DNA of 64,000 nucleotides, from NCBI RefSeq assembly GCF_020544465.1, contig NZ_CP066126.1:4588001-4652000 (forward strand), read 5' to 3'. The translations under genes and the position numbers were made by a program. Shown here in pieces: positions 23,734 to 31,811 of the stretch (its first letter is position 1; each line of letters opens with the position of its first letter). The notes beneath the pieces were generated by a model. The model saw nothing but the letters and a program-made list of their open reading frames with translations. It was not told where the DNA came from and did no database searches. This DNA is from Chromobacterium rhizoryzae. Lineage in GTDB: Bacteria > Pseudomonadota > Gammaproteobacteria > Burkholderiales > Chromobacteriaceae.

Positions 23734-24117
23734 ATGGTAGCGTTGAGCGCGTTTGCCGCCAGTTTTGGACTGATGGCGGGATATTACGCCCTGCGATTCT
23801 TATGGAAGAAAGTACGTTACACCAAGCCGTGCCAACGCGGCATCGATCCGGTGGGCGAGGCGGAGGTTTTTCTCGCCTACGGCCGCACCCGCGACGCGGT
23901 GCGGGTGCTGAAAGATTCGCTGCGAGACAATCCGGATGATCTGCCGGCCAAGGTCACCTTGTTGCGGGCCTATTCCAGCGAATGTAATCGCGAAGCCTAT
24001 TGCTCGCTGGCGCGCGACGTTCAATCCCAAGTGCAAGGCCAGCCGGTCTGGCACACCATTCAGGAAAACGGTCGTCGGCTGGCGCCGCAAGATCCGCTGT
24101 TCGAAATCAAACTCTGA
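23734..24117 (+). CDS. Small membrane-anchored protein with a FimV C-terminal-like TPR domain
   Basis: The protein has 127 residues. One N-terminal transmembrane segment (about 3-22) is followed by a basic stretch and then a helical repeat domain. The segment EAEVFLAYGRTRDAVRVLKD and the final RRLAPQDPLFEI resemble the C-terminal domain of FimV, a type IV pilus and polar-assembly factor. The ATG at 23734 has GGGGAG upstream; the longer frame begins at TTG in non-conserved DNA. It looks like the isolated FimV C-terminal module on its own anchor. The 197-bp spacer after aroB suggests its own promoter. Confidence 0.65.
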   Translation: MVALSAFAASFGLMAGYYALRFLWKKVRYTKPCQRGIDPVGEAEVFLAYGRTRDAVRVLKDSLRDNPDDLPAKVTLLRAYSSECNREAYCSLARDVQSQVQGQPVWHTIQENGRRLAPQDPLFEIKL

Positions 24118-24147
24118 CGTCTTAGCTTGCGAGTCGTAAACGCGTTC
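24118..24147. mobile_element. Remnant (right end) of the miniature element
   Basis: These 30 bases match the right end of copies B and C (TTAGCTTGCGAG, then TCGTAAACGCGTTC), with one 2-base gap and a few changes. They are preceded directly by TGA (24115-24117, stop of the FimV-like gene) and followed by TGA (24148-24150). This fits a former insertion into that stop codon, followed by deletion of the left part. Confidence 0.65.
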
Positions 24148-24163
24148 TGAGTCCTCGATGCAG

Positions 24164-24203
24164 TCAAGCCGACCATGGCTTCCGCCCTGGCCGGCTTGAT
24201 TTC
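24164..24203. terminator. Hairpin between convergent genes
   Basis: The 12-bp arms TCAAGCCGACCA (24164-24175) and TGGCCGGCTTGA (24188-24199) pair with one mismatch, followed by a short TTTCG. It lies between the plus-strand FimV-like gene and the end of msbA on the minus strand, so it may terminate both. The T-run is weak. Confidence 0.5.
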
Positions 24204-24217
24204 GTCGCAGCGCCCGC

Positions 24218-25978
24218 TCAATCCGCGGCGGCGTCCTCGTCCTTGAACTGCAGGCTGTGCAGCTTGGCGTAGAGCCCGTCGCGCGCGAGCAACTGCGCGT
24301 GCGAGCCCTCTTCGGCGATCTCCCCCTGATGCATCACCACGATGCGGTCGGCGTTCTCTATCGTCGACAGCCGATGGGCGATCACAATGGTGGTGCGGTT
24401 CTTCATCAGGTTTTCCAGCGCGCTCTGCACCAACCGTTCGGACTGGGTGTCCAGCGCCGAAGTCGCCTCGTCCAGAATCAGCAAGGGCGCGTTCTTCAAC
24501 AAAGCGCGGGCAATCGCCAGCCGCTGACGCTGTCCGCCGGACAGACGCACGCCGTTTTCACCGATCAGGGTGTCGAAACCTTCCGGCATCGCCTCGATGA
24601 ACTCCAGCGCATTGGCCGCGCGCGCGGCCTCCTCCACCGCCTCGCGACTGAACGAGGCTTCGCCGTAAGCGATATTGGCCGCCACGCTGTCGTTGAACAG
24701 CACCACGTCCTGGCTGACCATGGCGATATGCCGGCGTAGATCGCTCAAGGGCATGTCCTGCAGGCGCACATCGTCCAGACGGATCTCGCCGCCGTCCGGA
24801 TCGTAAAACCGCGGAATCAAGCTGACCAAGGTGGTTTTGCCGCTGCCGGACGAGCCCACCAGGGCGACGGTCTCGCCGGGATGGACCTGCAAATTGATGT
24901 CGCGCAGCACCTGCCGCTCCGCCGTCGGATAGCGGAAGTTCACTCCCGAGAGCTGCAGCTTGCCGCGCGTGCGCGGCAAGGCGGTGCGGCCGTGATCGGG
25001 CTCTTCCGGCAGATCGAGAAAATCGAAGACCGATTCCGCCGCCGCCAAGCCGCGTTGCATCGCCTGGGCAATGCCGGTGATGCGCTTGACCGGCGCGAAC
25101 AACAACATCATCGCGGTCAGAAAAGACATGAAATCGCCGGCGGTGAAAGCGCCGCTCTGGGCGCGCAGCGTGGCGAAATACAGGATGGCGGCCAGCGCGC
25201 AGGCAATCATCAACTGCGTGATGCCGGTGTTGGCGGACGTGGCCGCGCTCTGCTTGACCGCGTTGCGGCGGATGGCCGCCGCCGCCTGCTGAAAACGCTC
25301 GCTCTCGCGCGCTTCGCCGCCATAGACCTTGATCACGCGCTGACAGCTGATGCCCTCGCCCAGCACCTGGGTCAACATGGCCATATTCTGCTGGTTCTCA
25401 CGCGATAGATTGCGCAGGCGCTTGCCCACCACCCGCATGCACAGGGACACAATCGGCAGCACCAGCAAGCAGATCAAGGTCAGCTGCCAGTCTATATACA
25501 GCAGCCAGGCCAGCAGGCTGACCGCGGTGACGCCGTCCTTGACCGTGACCGTGATCACGCTGAAGCCGGCTTCGGTCACCTGGTTGACGTCGTAGGAAAT
25601 CCGCGACACCAGACGGCCGGACTGGTTGTCGGCATAGTATTGCACCGGCAGACGCAGCATCTTGGCGAACATCTGTTCGCGCAGCGTCTGCACCAAGTGG
25701 CCGGTCAGCCAGCTGGAGGTGTATTCATTGATAAAGCTGGTGACGCCGCGCACCGCGAACACGCCAATGATGGCCAAGGGCACCCAGGCGATCGCATGCG
25801 GATCGCGGTTGACGAAACCGCTGTCGATCAAGGGCTTCATCAGGCGGGCGAAGGCCGGCTCGGTCAAGGCCGCCACCGTCATCGACACCAGCGAGATCAG
25901 GAAGACCTTCCAGTAACGGCCCAAATATCCCAGCAAACGGCGATAAATCGCCCAGTTGCTTTGCAAAGAATTCTTCAT
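24218..25978 (-). CDS. msbA: Lipid A export ABC transporter MsbA
   Basis: The inner-membrane flippase moves lipid A-core across the membrane. The protein has 586 residues: a six-helix transmembrane domain (about 15-310) and a nucleotide-binding domain with Walker A GSSGSGKTT near residue 378, signature LSGGQRQRLAIARAL near residue 480 and Walker B LLILDEATSALD near residue 500. It is the last gene of the long minus-strand PTS/LPS series. A 51-bp gap separates it from the glycosyltransferase gene before it. Confidence 0.95.
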   Translation of the reverse strand: MKNSLQSNWAIYRRLLGYLGRYWKVFLISLVSMTVAALTEPAFARLMKPLIDSGFVNRDPHAIAWVPLAIIGVFAVRGVTSFINEYTSSWLTGHLVQTLREQMFAKMLRLPVQYYADNQSGRLVSRISYDVNQVTEAGFSVITVTVKDGVTAVSLLAWLLYIDWQLTLICLLVLPIVSLCMRVVGKRLRNLSRENQQNMAMLTQVLGEGISCQRVIKVYGGEARESERFQQAAAAIRRNAVKQSAATSANTGITQLMIACALAAILYFATLRAQSGAFTAGDFMSFLTAMMLLFAPVKRITGIAQAMQRGLAAAESVFDFLDLPEEPDHGRTALPRTRGKLQLSGVNFRYPTAERQVLRDINLQVHPGETVALVGSSGSGKTTLVSLIPRFYDPDGGEIRLDDVRLQDMPLSDLRRHIAMVSQDVVLFNDSVAANIAYGEASFSREAVEEAARAANALEFIEAMPEGFDTLIGENGVRLSGGQRQRLAIARALLKNAPLLILDEATSALDTQSERLVQSALENLMKNRTTIVIAHRLSTIENADRIVVMHQGEIAEEGSHAQLLARDGLYAKLHSLQFKDEDAAAD

Positions 25979-26029
25979 TCGTTCCTATCATCCAACGCCC
26001 GCGTCCGCGGGCGGTCATCAATCCGAGCG

Positions 26030-27133
26030 TCAAATCCCCGGCGCGTCCAGGCCGCTGAGTTCCAGGATCCGCCGCACGTTCCGCTCCGGCGCGAAGCGGG
26101 CGCGCACATCGACGCGCCCGGCTTGCGCCCAGGCTTTCATCATCTCCGGCCGGCTCAGCGCCTGGTCGATCGCCGCGGCCCAGGCGGCGCTGTCCTCCGG
26201 CGGCGCCAACACGCCGGTTTCGCCATTGCGCATGGTCTCGGGAATGCCGCCGGTGTCGCTGGCGATCACCGGCACGCCCAGGCCCAGCGCCTCGATCTGC
26301 GACATGCCCAGCGGCTCGTAGCTGGACGGCATCAACACCAGGTCGGCGCGCGCCAACAAGGCGGCCACCGGGCTCACCACCCCGGCCAACAACACTCTAT
26401 CCTGCAAACCCAACTGCCGCGCCAGCCCGGCGATCGCCTGCTGCTCCGGCCCTTCTCCGGCAATCAGATAACGCGCGTCCGACCACTTGTCTCTCAGCAA
26501 GTCCAAGGCCGCCAACACCGTCCTGTGCCCCTTCTCTCCGCGCAACATCGCCGCCTGCACCAGCAGAGGGCCGGAGGAACGGGACAGCCATTGCTCCAGC
26601 TCCGCCGGCAAGGGCTGCGCGGCGGCCTGATCCAAGGCGGAGAAATCGATGCCGGGATAGACCACATGCAGCTTTTCAGGGCGGATGGCCGGATTCTCCA
26701 GCAAACAACGCTTCAGATAAGCGCTGGGCAACATGGTCGCGTCCATCAGCTGGTTATAGCTCCAGGCCGACGCCTGACCCGGCTGATAAGTGCGCGAGCG
26801 CAGCAGAAAGGGCCGGCCGCGCCCCATTAGCCGCGCGGCAATGGCCAGATTATTGCTGTCGTGGCCGCTGTGGCAAATGGCCAGCCGCGGACGATGACGG
26901 CGCATCCAAGCGCTCAAGGCCAAGATGGACGGCATGTGGAGGCTGTTGCGAAAGCGCAGCGGCAGCACCTCCAGCCCGCGTTGACAAGCCACCTCCATCA
27001 CTCGCGTCTGCGGCCGGCAGGCCAGCACCGTACGAAAACCGCGCTCTCCCAGCAGGCGCATCTGCTGCATCAACTGCAACTCCTGCCCGCCGACATTGGG
27101 GGAAGACTCGGTGAACAGCACCCAATCACGCAT
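26030..27133 (-). CDS. Glycosyltransferase family 4, probably LPS core
   Basis: The protein has 367 residues with a GT-B fold. The N-terminal domain begins VLFTESSPNVGGQELQLMQQ and the C-terminal GT4 signature is PSSYEPLGMSQIEALGLGVP near residue 270. The catalytic EX7E-type pattern is present. It overlaps the upstream waaL-like gene by 8 bp. The setting implies a sugar added to the LPS core or a related lipid-linked glycan; donor and acceptor cannot be read from the sequence. Confidence 0.82.
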   Translation of the reverse strand: MRDWVLFTESSPNVGGQELQLMQQMRLLGERGFRTVLACRPQTRVMEVACQRGLEVLPLRFRNSLHMPSILALSAWMRRHRPRLAICHSGHDSNNLAIAARLMGRGRPFLLRSRTYQPGQASAWSYNQLMDATMLPSAYLKRCLLENPAIRPEKLHVVYPGIDFSALDQAAAQPLPAELEQWLSRSSGPLLVQAAMLRGEKGHRTVLAALDLLRDKWSDARYLIAGEGPEQQAIAGLARQLGLQDRVLLAGVVSPVAALLARADLVLMPSSYEPLGMSQIEALGLGVPVIASDTGGIPETMRNGETGVLAPPEDSAAWAAAIDQALSRPEMMKAWAQAGRVDVRARFAPERNVRRILELSGLDAPGI

Positions 27134-28448
27134 GCGCAGCGCCTTTCTCCCGCTGTCTCAACTCCGCCAGCAAGGCGGCGGCGGTGAACAAGAAGAGATG
27201 CAGCATATGATCCTTGTTCACGCTTTCCAGCAACATGCGTCCGAGAAAGCCGCAGGTCACCAACATCAAGACCAGACCCAAGGTGTCGCGGCGCAGACGG
27301 AAGGCCCGATAGCCGGTCCAGATCAGCACGCCGCAAAACGCCAGCCACAGCGCGACGCCGATCACGCCCAGGCCCACGCCAAGGTCGATGAAGCCGCTGT
27401 GGCTGTGGCCCACCTGATTGGGGTGCCCCGTCGCCGTCAACGCATTGGTGAAGGCGTTGCGGCTATAGCCATAACCCATGGGCTTGGCCGCGATGAGGTC
27501 CAGGCCACTGTGAATCCAGGCCACTCGCTCATAAGCAGAATCATCTACCGGCATGCCATTTGACAACTTAGGATAGGGCTCCATCCGCAGCCAGGCCTTG
27601 GTGTCGGCATAGTGCCATCCGGCAGCCGCCGACTCTACAAATACTTGATTCCGGCTATCCTGCTTGATCGTATACGCGGCGATGCTGCCCGCCGCGGCCA
27701 GGACCACGCCGGCGATAAGCAAAGTCTTGCCCCAGCCTATCTTCAGCCCTTCAAACACGGAGTACACCAGCAGCATGGACAACATCAGATAGACAAGACC
27801 GATCATGCCGTTGCGCGCGCCCGCCTTGAGGCTGACAAACAGAATCAAAGCCGCAGCCAAGCATAGCGCCCAGCGGGGAAAGCGCGTGAGCGGATGGGTC
27901 CCGCGTTGTCCAAAGCAAAACGCGGCCACGACGAAGGCCAGCACAAAGTTCATGAAGAAGGTGAATTCCAGCTTGGTGGCGGTGGTGTACACCTCGTTAT
28001 ACGGCCACAAGCCCGTAGTCAGATAGACATAAGCGCCATGGCTAAACTCGGTCAAGGCCAAGACGCAACCGGCGAGGATGACCAAGTCCGAAATCGTCCA
28101 GCGCCGAGGGGGGCGGAACAAAGCCAGGCCCGCCACAAACCACAAGCCTCCCATCAATAGCTGACTGCGGAACTCGCCTGCGGAGGCCTCCGGCCACATC
28201 GAGAGCGATACGCTATGCAACAAGGCGAACAACAGGAACGCGCCTAGGGTCGCGACAGGCCCGCGCTGCTCGCGCCAGTGGCGTTTGAGTTCGGGATAGT
28301 CTTTCGCCACCAGAACCAGCATCAACAACAGGATCACATAACGCAGCGCAATCGTATGAGACACGCTGGCCAAGGTCAGAAACAACAAGGACAGGCCAAT
28401 AGCCAAACGGCTATGCCAGCGCGGCTCTATGCTCAGATGATCATTCAT
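27126..28448 (-). CDS. waaL: O-antigen ligase-like (Wzy/WaaL superfamily) membrane protein
   Basis: The protein has 440 residues and about 10-12 transmembrane helices. A large periplasmic loop (about residues 265-350) is followed by SHSGFIDLGVGLGVIGVALW, containing the conserved His and Gly of WaaL/RfaL ligases. It would join O-antigen or another polymer to lipid A-core. The start at 28448 overlaps the preceding heptosyltransferase by 8 bp. The coding sequence is visibly less GC-rich than its neighbours, common for surface-polysaccharide genes. A Wzy polymerase role cannot be fully excluded. Confidence 0.75.
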   Translation of the reverse strand: MNDHLSIEPRWHSRLAIGLSLLFLTLASVSHTIALRYVILLLMLVLVAKDYPELKRHWREQRGPVATLGAFLLFALLHSVSLSMWPEASAGEFRSQLLMGGLWFVAGLALFRPPRRWTISDLVILAGCVLALTEFSHGAYVYLTTGLWPYNEVYTTATKLEFTFFMNFVLAFVVAAFCFGQRGTHPLTRFPRWALCLAAALILFVSLKAGARNGMIGLVYLMLSMLLVYSVFEGLKIGWGKTLLIAGVVLAAAGSIAAYTIKQDSRNQVFVESAAAGWHYADTKAWLRMEPYPKLSNGMPVDDSAYERVAWIHSGLDLIAAKPMGYGYSRNAFTNALTATGHPNQVGHSHSGFIDLGVGLGVIGVALWLAFCGVLIWTGYRAFRLRRDTLGLVLMLVTCGFLGRMLLESVNKDHMLHLFLFTAAALLAELRQREKGAAHA

Positions 28449-29562
28449 GCAGAAGTTTTTCCAAAGTTTCGGCCACCTGCCCGGCAGGCAGCGCCGCCAT
28501 ACACTGCGCCTGGCGGCATTCGCCGGCCTGATCGCCAAATTTTCTGAAACAACGCAAGGCCCAATCGACATCGCGATAATGCACGCTGCGCTGATTGCGG
28601 CAGGGAAACCATGCCGGGCCGACGCCGACGCAGGTGAAGCCGGAGAAAAACCGGCTCGCGCCGAACAAGGTCTCGCTGCCCGGCCCGAACAACATCAGCA
28701 AGGGCGCGCCCGCCACTTTGGCCAGATGTGCGATGCCGGTGTCCGGACACACGCAGGCGCGGGCGCGGCTCAAGACGGCGCGCAATTGCGCCAGGCTCAG
28801 CGTGCCGGCCATGACGATATCGTCCGGCCCCAGCTCGACGGCCGATAGCAGATGCTGCTCCCCCGGCCCGCACGACCACAACACCACGCAACGGCAAGCC
28901 CGAGCCGTGGCCGCGACCTGATTCCAACTGGCCGCGGGCCAGAAGCGGGTCGCCGAACTCGCGCCCACGTGCAGTACGACGAAACGCGGCGGCAAGGGCG
29001 GCAGCCCTTCAGCCGCTACCGGCCAATCCCGCAAACGAAACGGCTGGGGCTCGGGTCCGTCGATCAAGCGCGCGGCGGTATCGGTCCAGGCTTCCGGCTG
29101 CCCGGCGTACGCCACCGCCTCGTCCAGCAGCCAGTTTTTATAGCGTGGCGTTTCGCCGGCAAAGCCCACGATCCAGCGGGCGCCTATCGCGCGGGCGAGA
29201 AAGCTGAGCCGGTTTTCGCCCATCAGGTAGGCGATATCGAAACGCGCCTCGGCGAACAAGCGCCGAATCGAGGCAAAATCGCGCGGCTGCCAGGGCAGCG
29301 CCCGAATGCCGTACGGCCGCGACGCATACAACGGCGCTTGTCCCGGCGGACAGGCCAGCACGATCTCCGCCTTGGGAAAGCGCTCGCGCGCCTTGGCCAA
29401 CAGACTGGTCGCCATCAAGGCGTCGCCCAGCAGAAACTGATGCAGGATCAATACCCGGCGCGTGCGCTCGGGATCCGGCTTGCGGCGCAGCCATTGCCAG
29501 GGCAGCCTCAGCAACAGCGCCGTGAAAATCAGCAAGCGCCCGGGAAAGCGTCCCGGCCTCAT
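28441..29562 (-). CDS. Glycosyltransferase family 9 (heptosyltransferase)
   Basis: The protein has 373 residues. The GT9 pattern is clear: RRVLILHQFLLGDALMATSL near residue 36, VVLHVGASSATRFWPAASWN near residue 195, and CVCPDTGIAHLAKVAGAPLL with LFGPG near residue 285. It adds heptose or another core sugar from a nucleotide donor on the cytoplasmic face. The ATG at 29562 overlaps the previous gene stop (ATGA). A long in-frame extension upstream is out of frame with the real neighbouring gene and is not coding. Confidence 0.87.
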   Translation of the reverse strand: MRPGRFPGRLLIFTALLLRLPWQWLRRKPDPERTRRVLILHQFLLGDALMATSLLAKARERFPKAEIVLACPPGQAPLYASRPYGIRALPWQPRDFASIRRLFAEARFDIAYLMGENRLSFLARAIGARWIVGFAGETPRYKNWLLDEAVAYAGQPEAWTDTAARLIDGPEPQPFRLRDWPVAAEGLPPLPPRFVVLHVGASSATRFWPAASWNQVAATARACRCVVLWSCGPGEQHLLSAVELGPDDIVMAGTLSLAQLRAVLSRARACVCPDTGIAHLAKVAGAPLLMLFGPGSETLFGASRFFSGFTCVGVGPAWFPCRNQRSVHYRDVDWALRCFRKFGDQAGECRQAQCMAALPAGQVAETLEKLLHE

Positions 29563-30713
29563 TCTCCGGCCCCGCCTTCGCCGTCGCCAAGCGACAGCTC
29601 CCGGTACAAAGCCAGCATCTGCGCCACCATCGTGCCCTCGCTCAAACCCGCCACCCGCGCGCGCGCAAGCTCGCCGCTGCGCGGCCAGTCCGCGCGCGCG
29701 GCCAGCCAGGCCGCCACATTGTCTTGCCAGGCGGCGACGTCTCCCGCCGCAGCCAACCAGCCGGTGACGCCCGGCTCCAGCAGCTCCGCGCCGCCGCAAC
29801 GCGTGCTGGTCAGCACCGGCAAACCGCAGGCCATCGCCTCGATCACCACCGACCCAAACGGCTCGTACAGCGTCGGCAGGATGAAGCCGTCCGCCAGCCC
29901 GTAATGGCTGCGCACATCGCGCTGCGGACCGGTGAAGTGTACGCGCTCGGACAGGCCCAGCCGGGCCGCCAGCCGCTGATAGCGCGCCAGTTTCTTGTCT
30001 CCGCCCACCACCACCAGATGAACGGCGGCGTGCGGCGCGACGGCGCGCAGCGCCTGCGCCACGCCTTTGCGCTCGAAACCGGACCCCACGTAGACCAGCG
30101 TCGGCGCCTCCGGCGGAATGCCGTAACGCTCGCGCAGCGCCGCCCTCTGCTCGCGCGCCGCCGCCGGATTGAAAAACCCGCTGTCCACGCCGTTGTGGAT
30201 CACCGCGCAGCGCTTCGGATCCACGCCGAAACGGCCAACCACATCGTCGCGCACCAAGGCCGAATTGCAAATCACCGCGCGCAAAGCCGGATGCCGGAAC
30301 ATCGCGCGCTCGGTGCGCAGCATGAAATGGTGGTAAGGATTGCAAAAGGTGCTCAGCCGCCGCCACCAGGGCCGGCCTTCCAGCCGCGCGTCCAGCCAGG
30401 CCGCGTGCACGCCGTCGCCGGCGCGGAACACATGGCAGCCGGGAATGCGCTCGTGCGACTGAACCAGATCGGCGCCGGCCTGCGTCCATGCGGCGCGCGC
30501 GGCGCGGGCGAAGCTCCAGTCGCGCCAGACGCTGCCCAGATAAAACGGCTTGACCCGCAGCGTTTCCACGCCCGGCAGGCTCTCCCAATTGCGGCTGATC
30601 AATAGCGGACGGAACTCCCCGCCGGTCTGCAATTGCTTGACGATGGCGCTGACGATGCGTTCCGCGCCGCCCGCCGGATTGTACTTCTGCCGGATAATCG
30701 CCAGCCGCTTCAT
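29559..30713 (-). CDS. Glycosyltransferase family 4, LPS core type
   Basis: The protein has 384 residues. It begins MKRLAIIRQKYNPAGGAERI. The GT4 domain has VIHNGVDSGFFNPAAAREQR near residue 163, LVYVGSGFERKGVAQALRAV near residue 200 and the donor-site LPTLYEPFGSVVIEAMACGL near residue 290. It resembles WaaG-type core glucosyltransferases, but donor specificity cannot be read. The start overlaps the end of the next upstream gene by 4 bp. Confidence 0.85.
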   Translation of the reverse strand: MKRLAIIRQKYNPAGGAERIVSAIVKQLQTGGEFRPLLISRNWESLPGVETLRVKPFYLGSVWRDWSFARAARAAWTQAGADLVQSHERIPGCHVFRAGDGVHAAWLDARLEGRPWWRRLSTFCNPYHHFMLRTERAMFRHPALRAVICNSALVRDDVVGRFGVDPKRCAVIHNGVDSGFFNPAAAREQRAALRERYGIPPEAPTLVYVGSGFERKGVAQALRAVAPHAAVHLVVVGGDKKLARYQRLAARLGLSERVHFTGPQRDVRSHYGLADGFILPTLYEPFGSVVIEAMACGLPVLTSTRCGGAELLEPGVTGWLAAAGDVAAWQDNVAAWLAARADWPRSGELARARVAGLSEGTMVAQMLALYRELSLGDGEGGAGE

Positions 30714-31792
30714 GCGCTTTCCTTCAAGACCGCGTCCACCGCCGCCAGCACCGTGTCCACATCGATGCGCTGCAGACATTCGCTTTGCCAGCCTCCGCCG
30801 CAACCGGCGTTGCCGCAGGGGCGACAGGGCATGGGCTCGGACACCACGCGGTGCGGCACCTGCCACGGCCCCCATTCGACATCCCCCGACGGGCCGAACA
30901 AGGCCACGCACGGCGTTTTCATCGCCGAGGCGATATGCATGGGCACCGAATCCACGCCGATGTACAAACGCGCCTGGTCTATCGCCGCCGCCAACTCCTT
31001 CAAGCTCAGCGCGCCGGCCAGGCTGGCCACCGGCCGTTCCAGCCGCGCTTCGATGTCGGCGATCATCGCCATTTCTTCCGCGCCCGGCGCGGCCGACAAG
31101 ACCAGTTGTTCGCCGCGCGCGCTCAAGGCGTCGATCAAGGCGCTCATTTTCTCCGCCGGCCAGCTCTTGAACGACCAGCGCGAGGTCGGATGCACCAGGA
31201 TGTAAGCGCCTGGCCGCAGACCGCGCTCGGCCAGCTTGGCCGCCAGCGTGGCCTCGGCATTGTGCCCCGGCACCAGAACCAGCTCGCGCTGGCTTGCGTC
31301 CGGATACACGCCGATGCGCCGCAAGGCGTCCAGATGAATTTCAATCGTGTGGCGGCGATTGCCCGGCACCTGCAAATAACGGTGGGTGAAGCTCTTTTTG
31401 AAGAAGCGGCCGTAAGGGCCCTGCGGGCCCACAGACCAGCGCGGCGCAAGCAGGCGCGCCAGCCAGGCGCCGCGATTATGCTCGGTCAGCGTGATCACCA
31501 GATCGTAGCCGCGGGCGCGCAACTGGCTCAGCAGGGCCAGTTCGGCCCGGGCCTGGCCCAGCGGCCCCCGTTTTTTCCAGCCGCGATCTATGGTGTGCAG
31601 TTGCGCGATAGCCGGATGCAGACTCAGCATTTCCCGGGTGTCGTGGTAAACCAGCGCGTCGATCTCCAGATGCGGCGCCTGCTGTTGCAGCGCGGAAAAC
31701 AGCGGAGAAGTCAGCAGCACGTCGCCGTGGTGGCGCAGCTTGATGACCAGCACCCGCCGCACGGCGTTCAGGTCGATGGGATCGTTCAGCAT
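30710..31792 (-). CDS. waaQ: Glycosyltransferase family 9, WaaQ-like heptosyltransferase
   Basis: The protein has 360 residues. It carries RRVLVIKLRHHGDVLLTSPL near residue 12, the HPTSRWSFKSWPAEKMSALI segment near residue 210 (typical of the heptosyltransferase III family), and YIGVDSVPMHIASAMKTPCV near residue 275. Its inferred role is adding a branch heptose to the inner core. The ATG at 31792 lies 19 bp after ptsI, without a strong ribosome site. An upstream in-frame ATG at 31831 lies inside ptsI. WaaQ is the best guess; another GT9 acceptor is possible. Confidence 0.8.
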   Translation of the reverse strand: MLNDPIDLNAVRRVLVIKLRHHGDVLLTSPLFSALQQQAPHLEIDALVYHDTREMLSLHPAIAQLHTIDRGWKKRGPLGQARAELALLSQLRARGYDLVITLTEHNRGAWLARLLAPRWSVGPQGPYGRFFKKSFTHRYLQVPGNRRHTIEIHLDALRRIGVYPDASQRELVLVPGHNAEATLAAKLAERGLRPGAYILVHPTSRWSFKSWPAEKMSALIDALSARGEQLVLSAAPGAEEMAMIADIEARLERPVASLAGALSLKELAAAIDQARLYIGVDSVPMHIASAMKTPCVALFGPSGDVEWGPWQVPHRVVSEPMPCRPCGNAGCGGGWQSECLQRIDVDTVLAAVDAVLKESA

Positions 31793-31811
31793 AAGAAAGG
31801 AAAAAGCCGGA

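Noticed and set aside
28441..30588. A 715-residue fusion of two glycosyltransferases
   Set aside because: The first half is out of frame with the real GT4 gene at 29559-30713; the heptosyltransferase starts at 29562.
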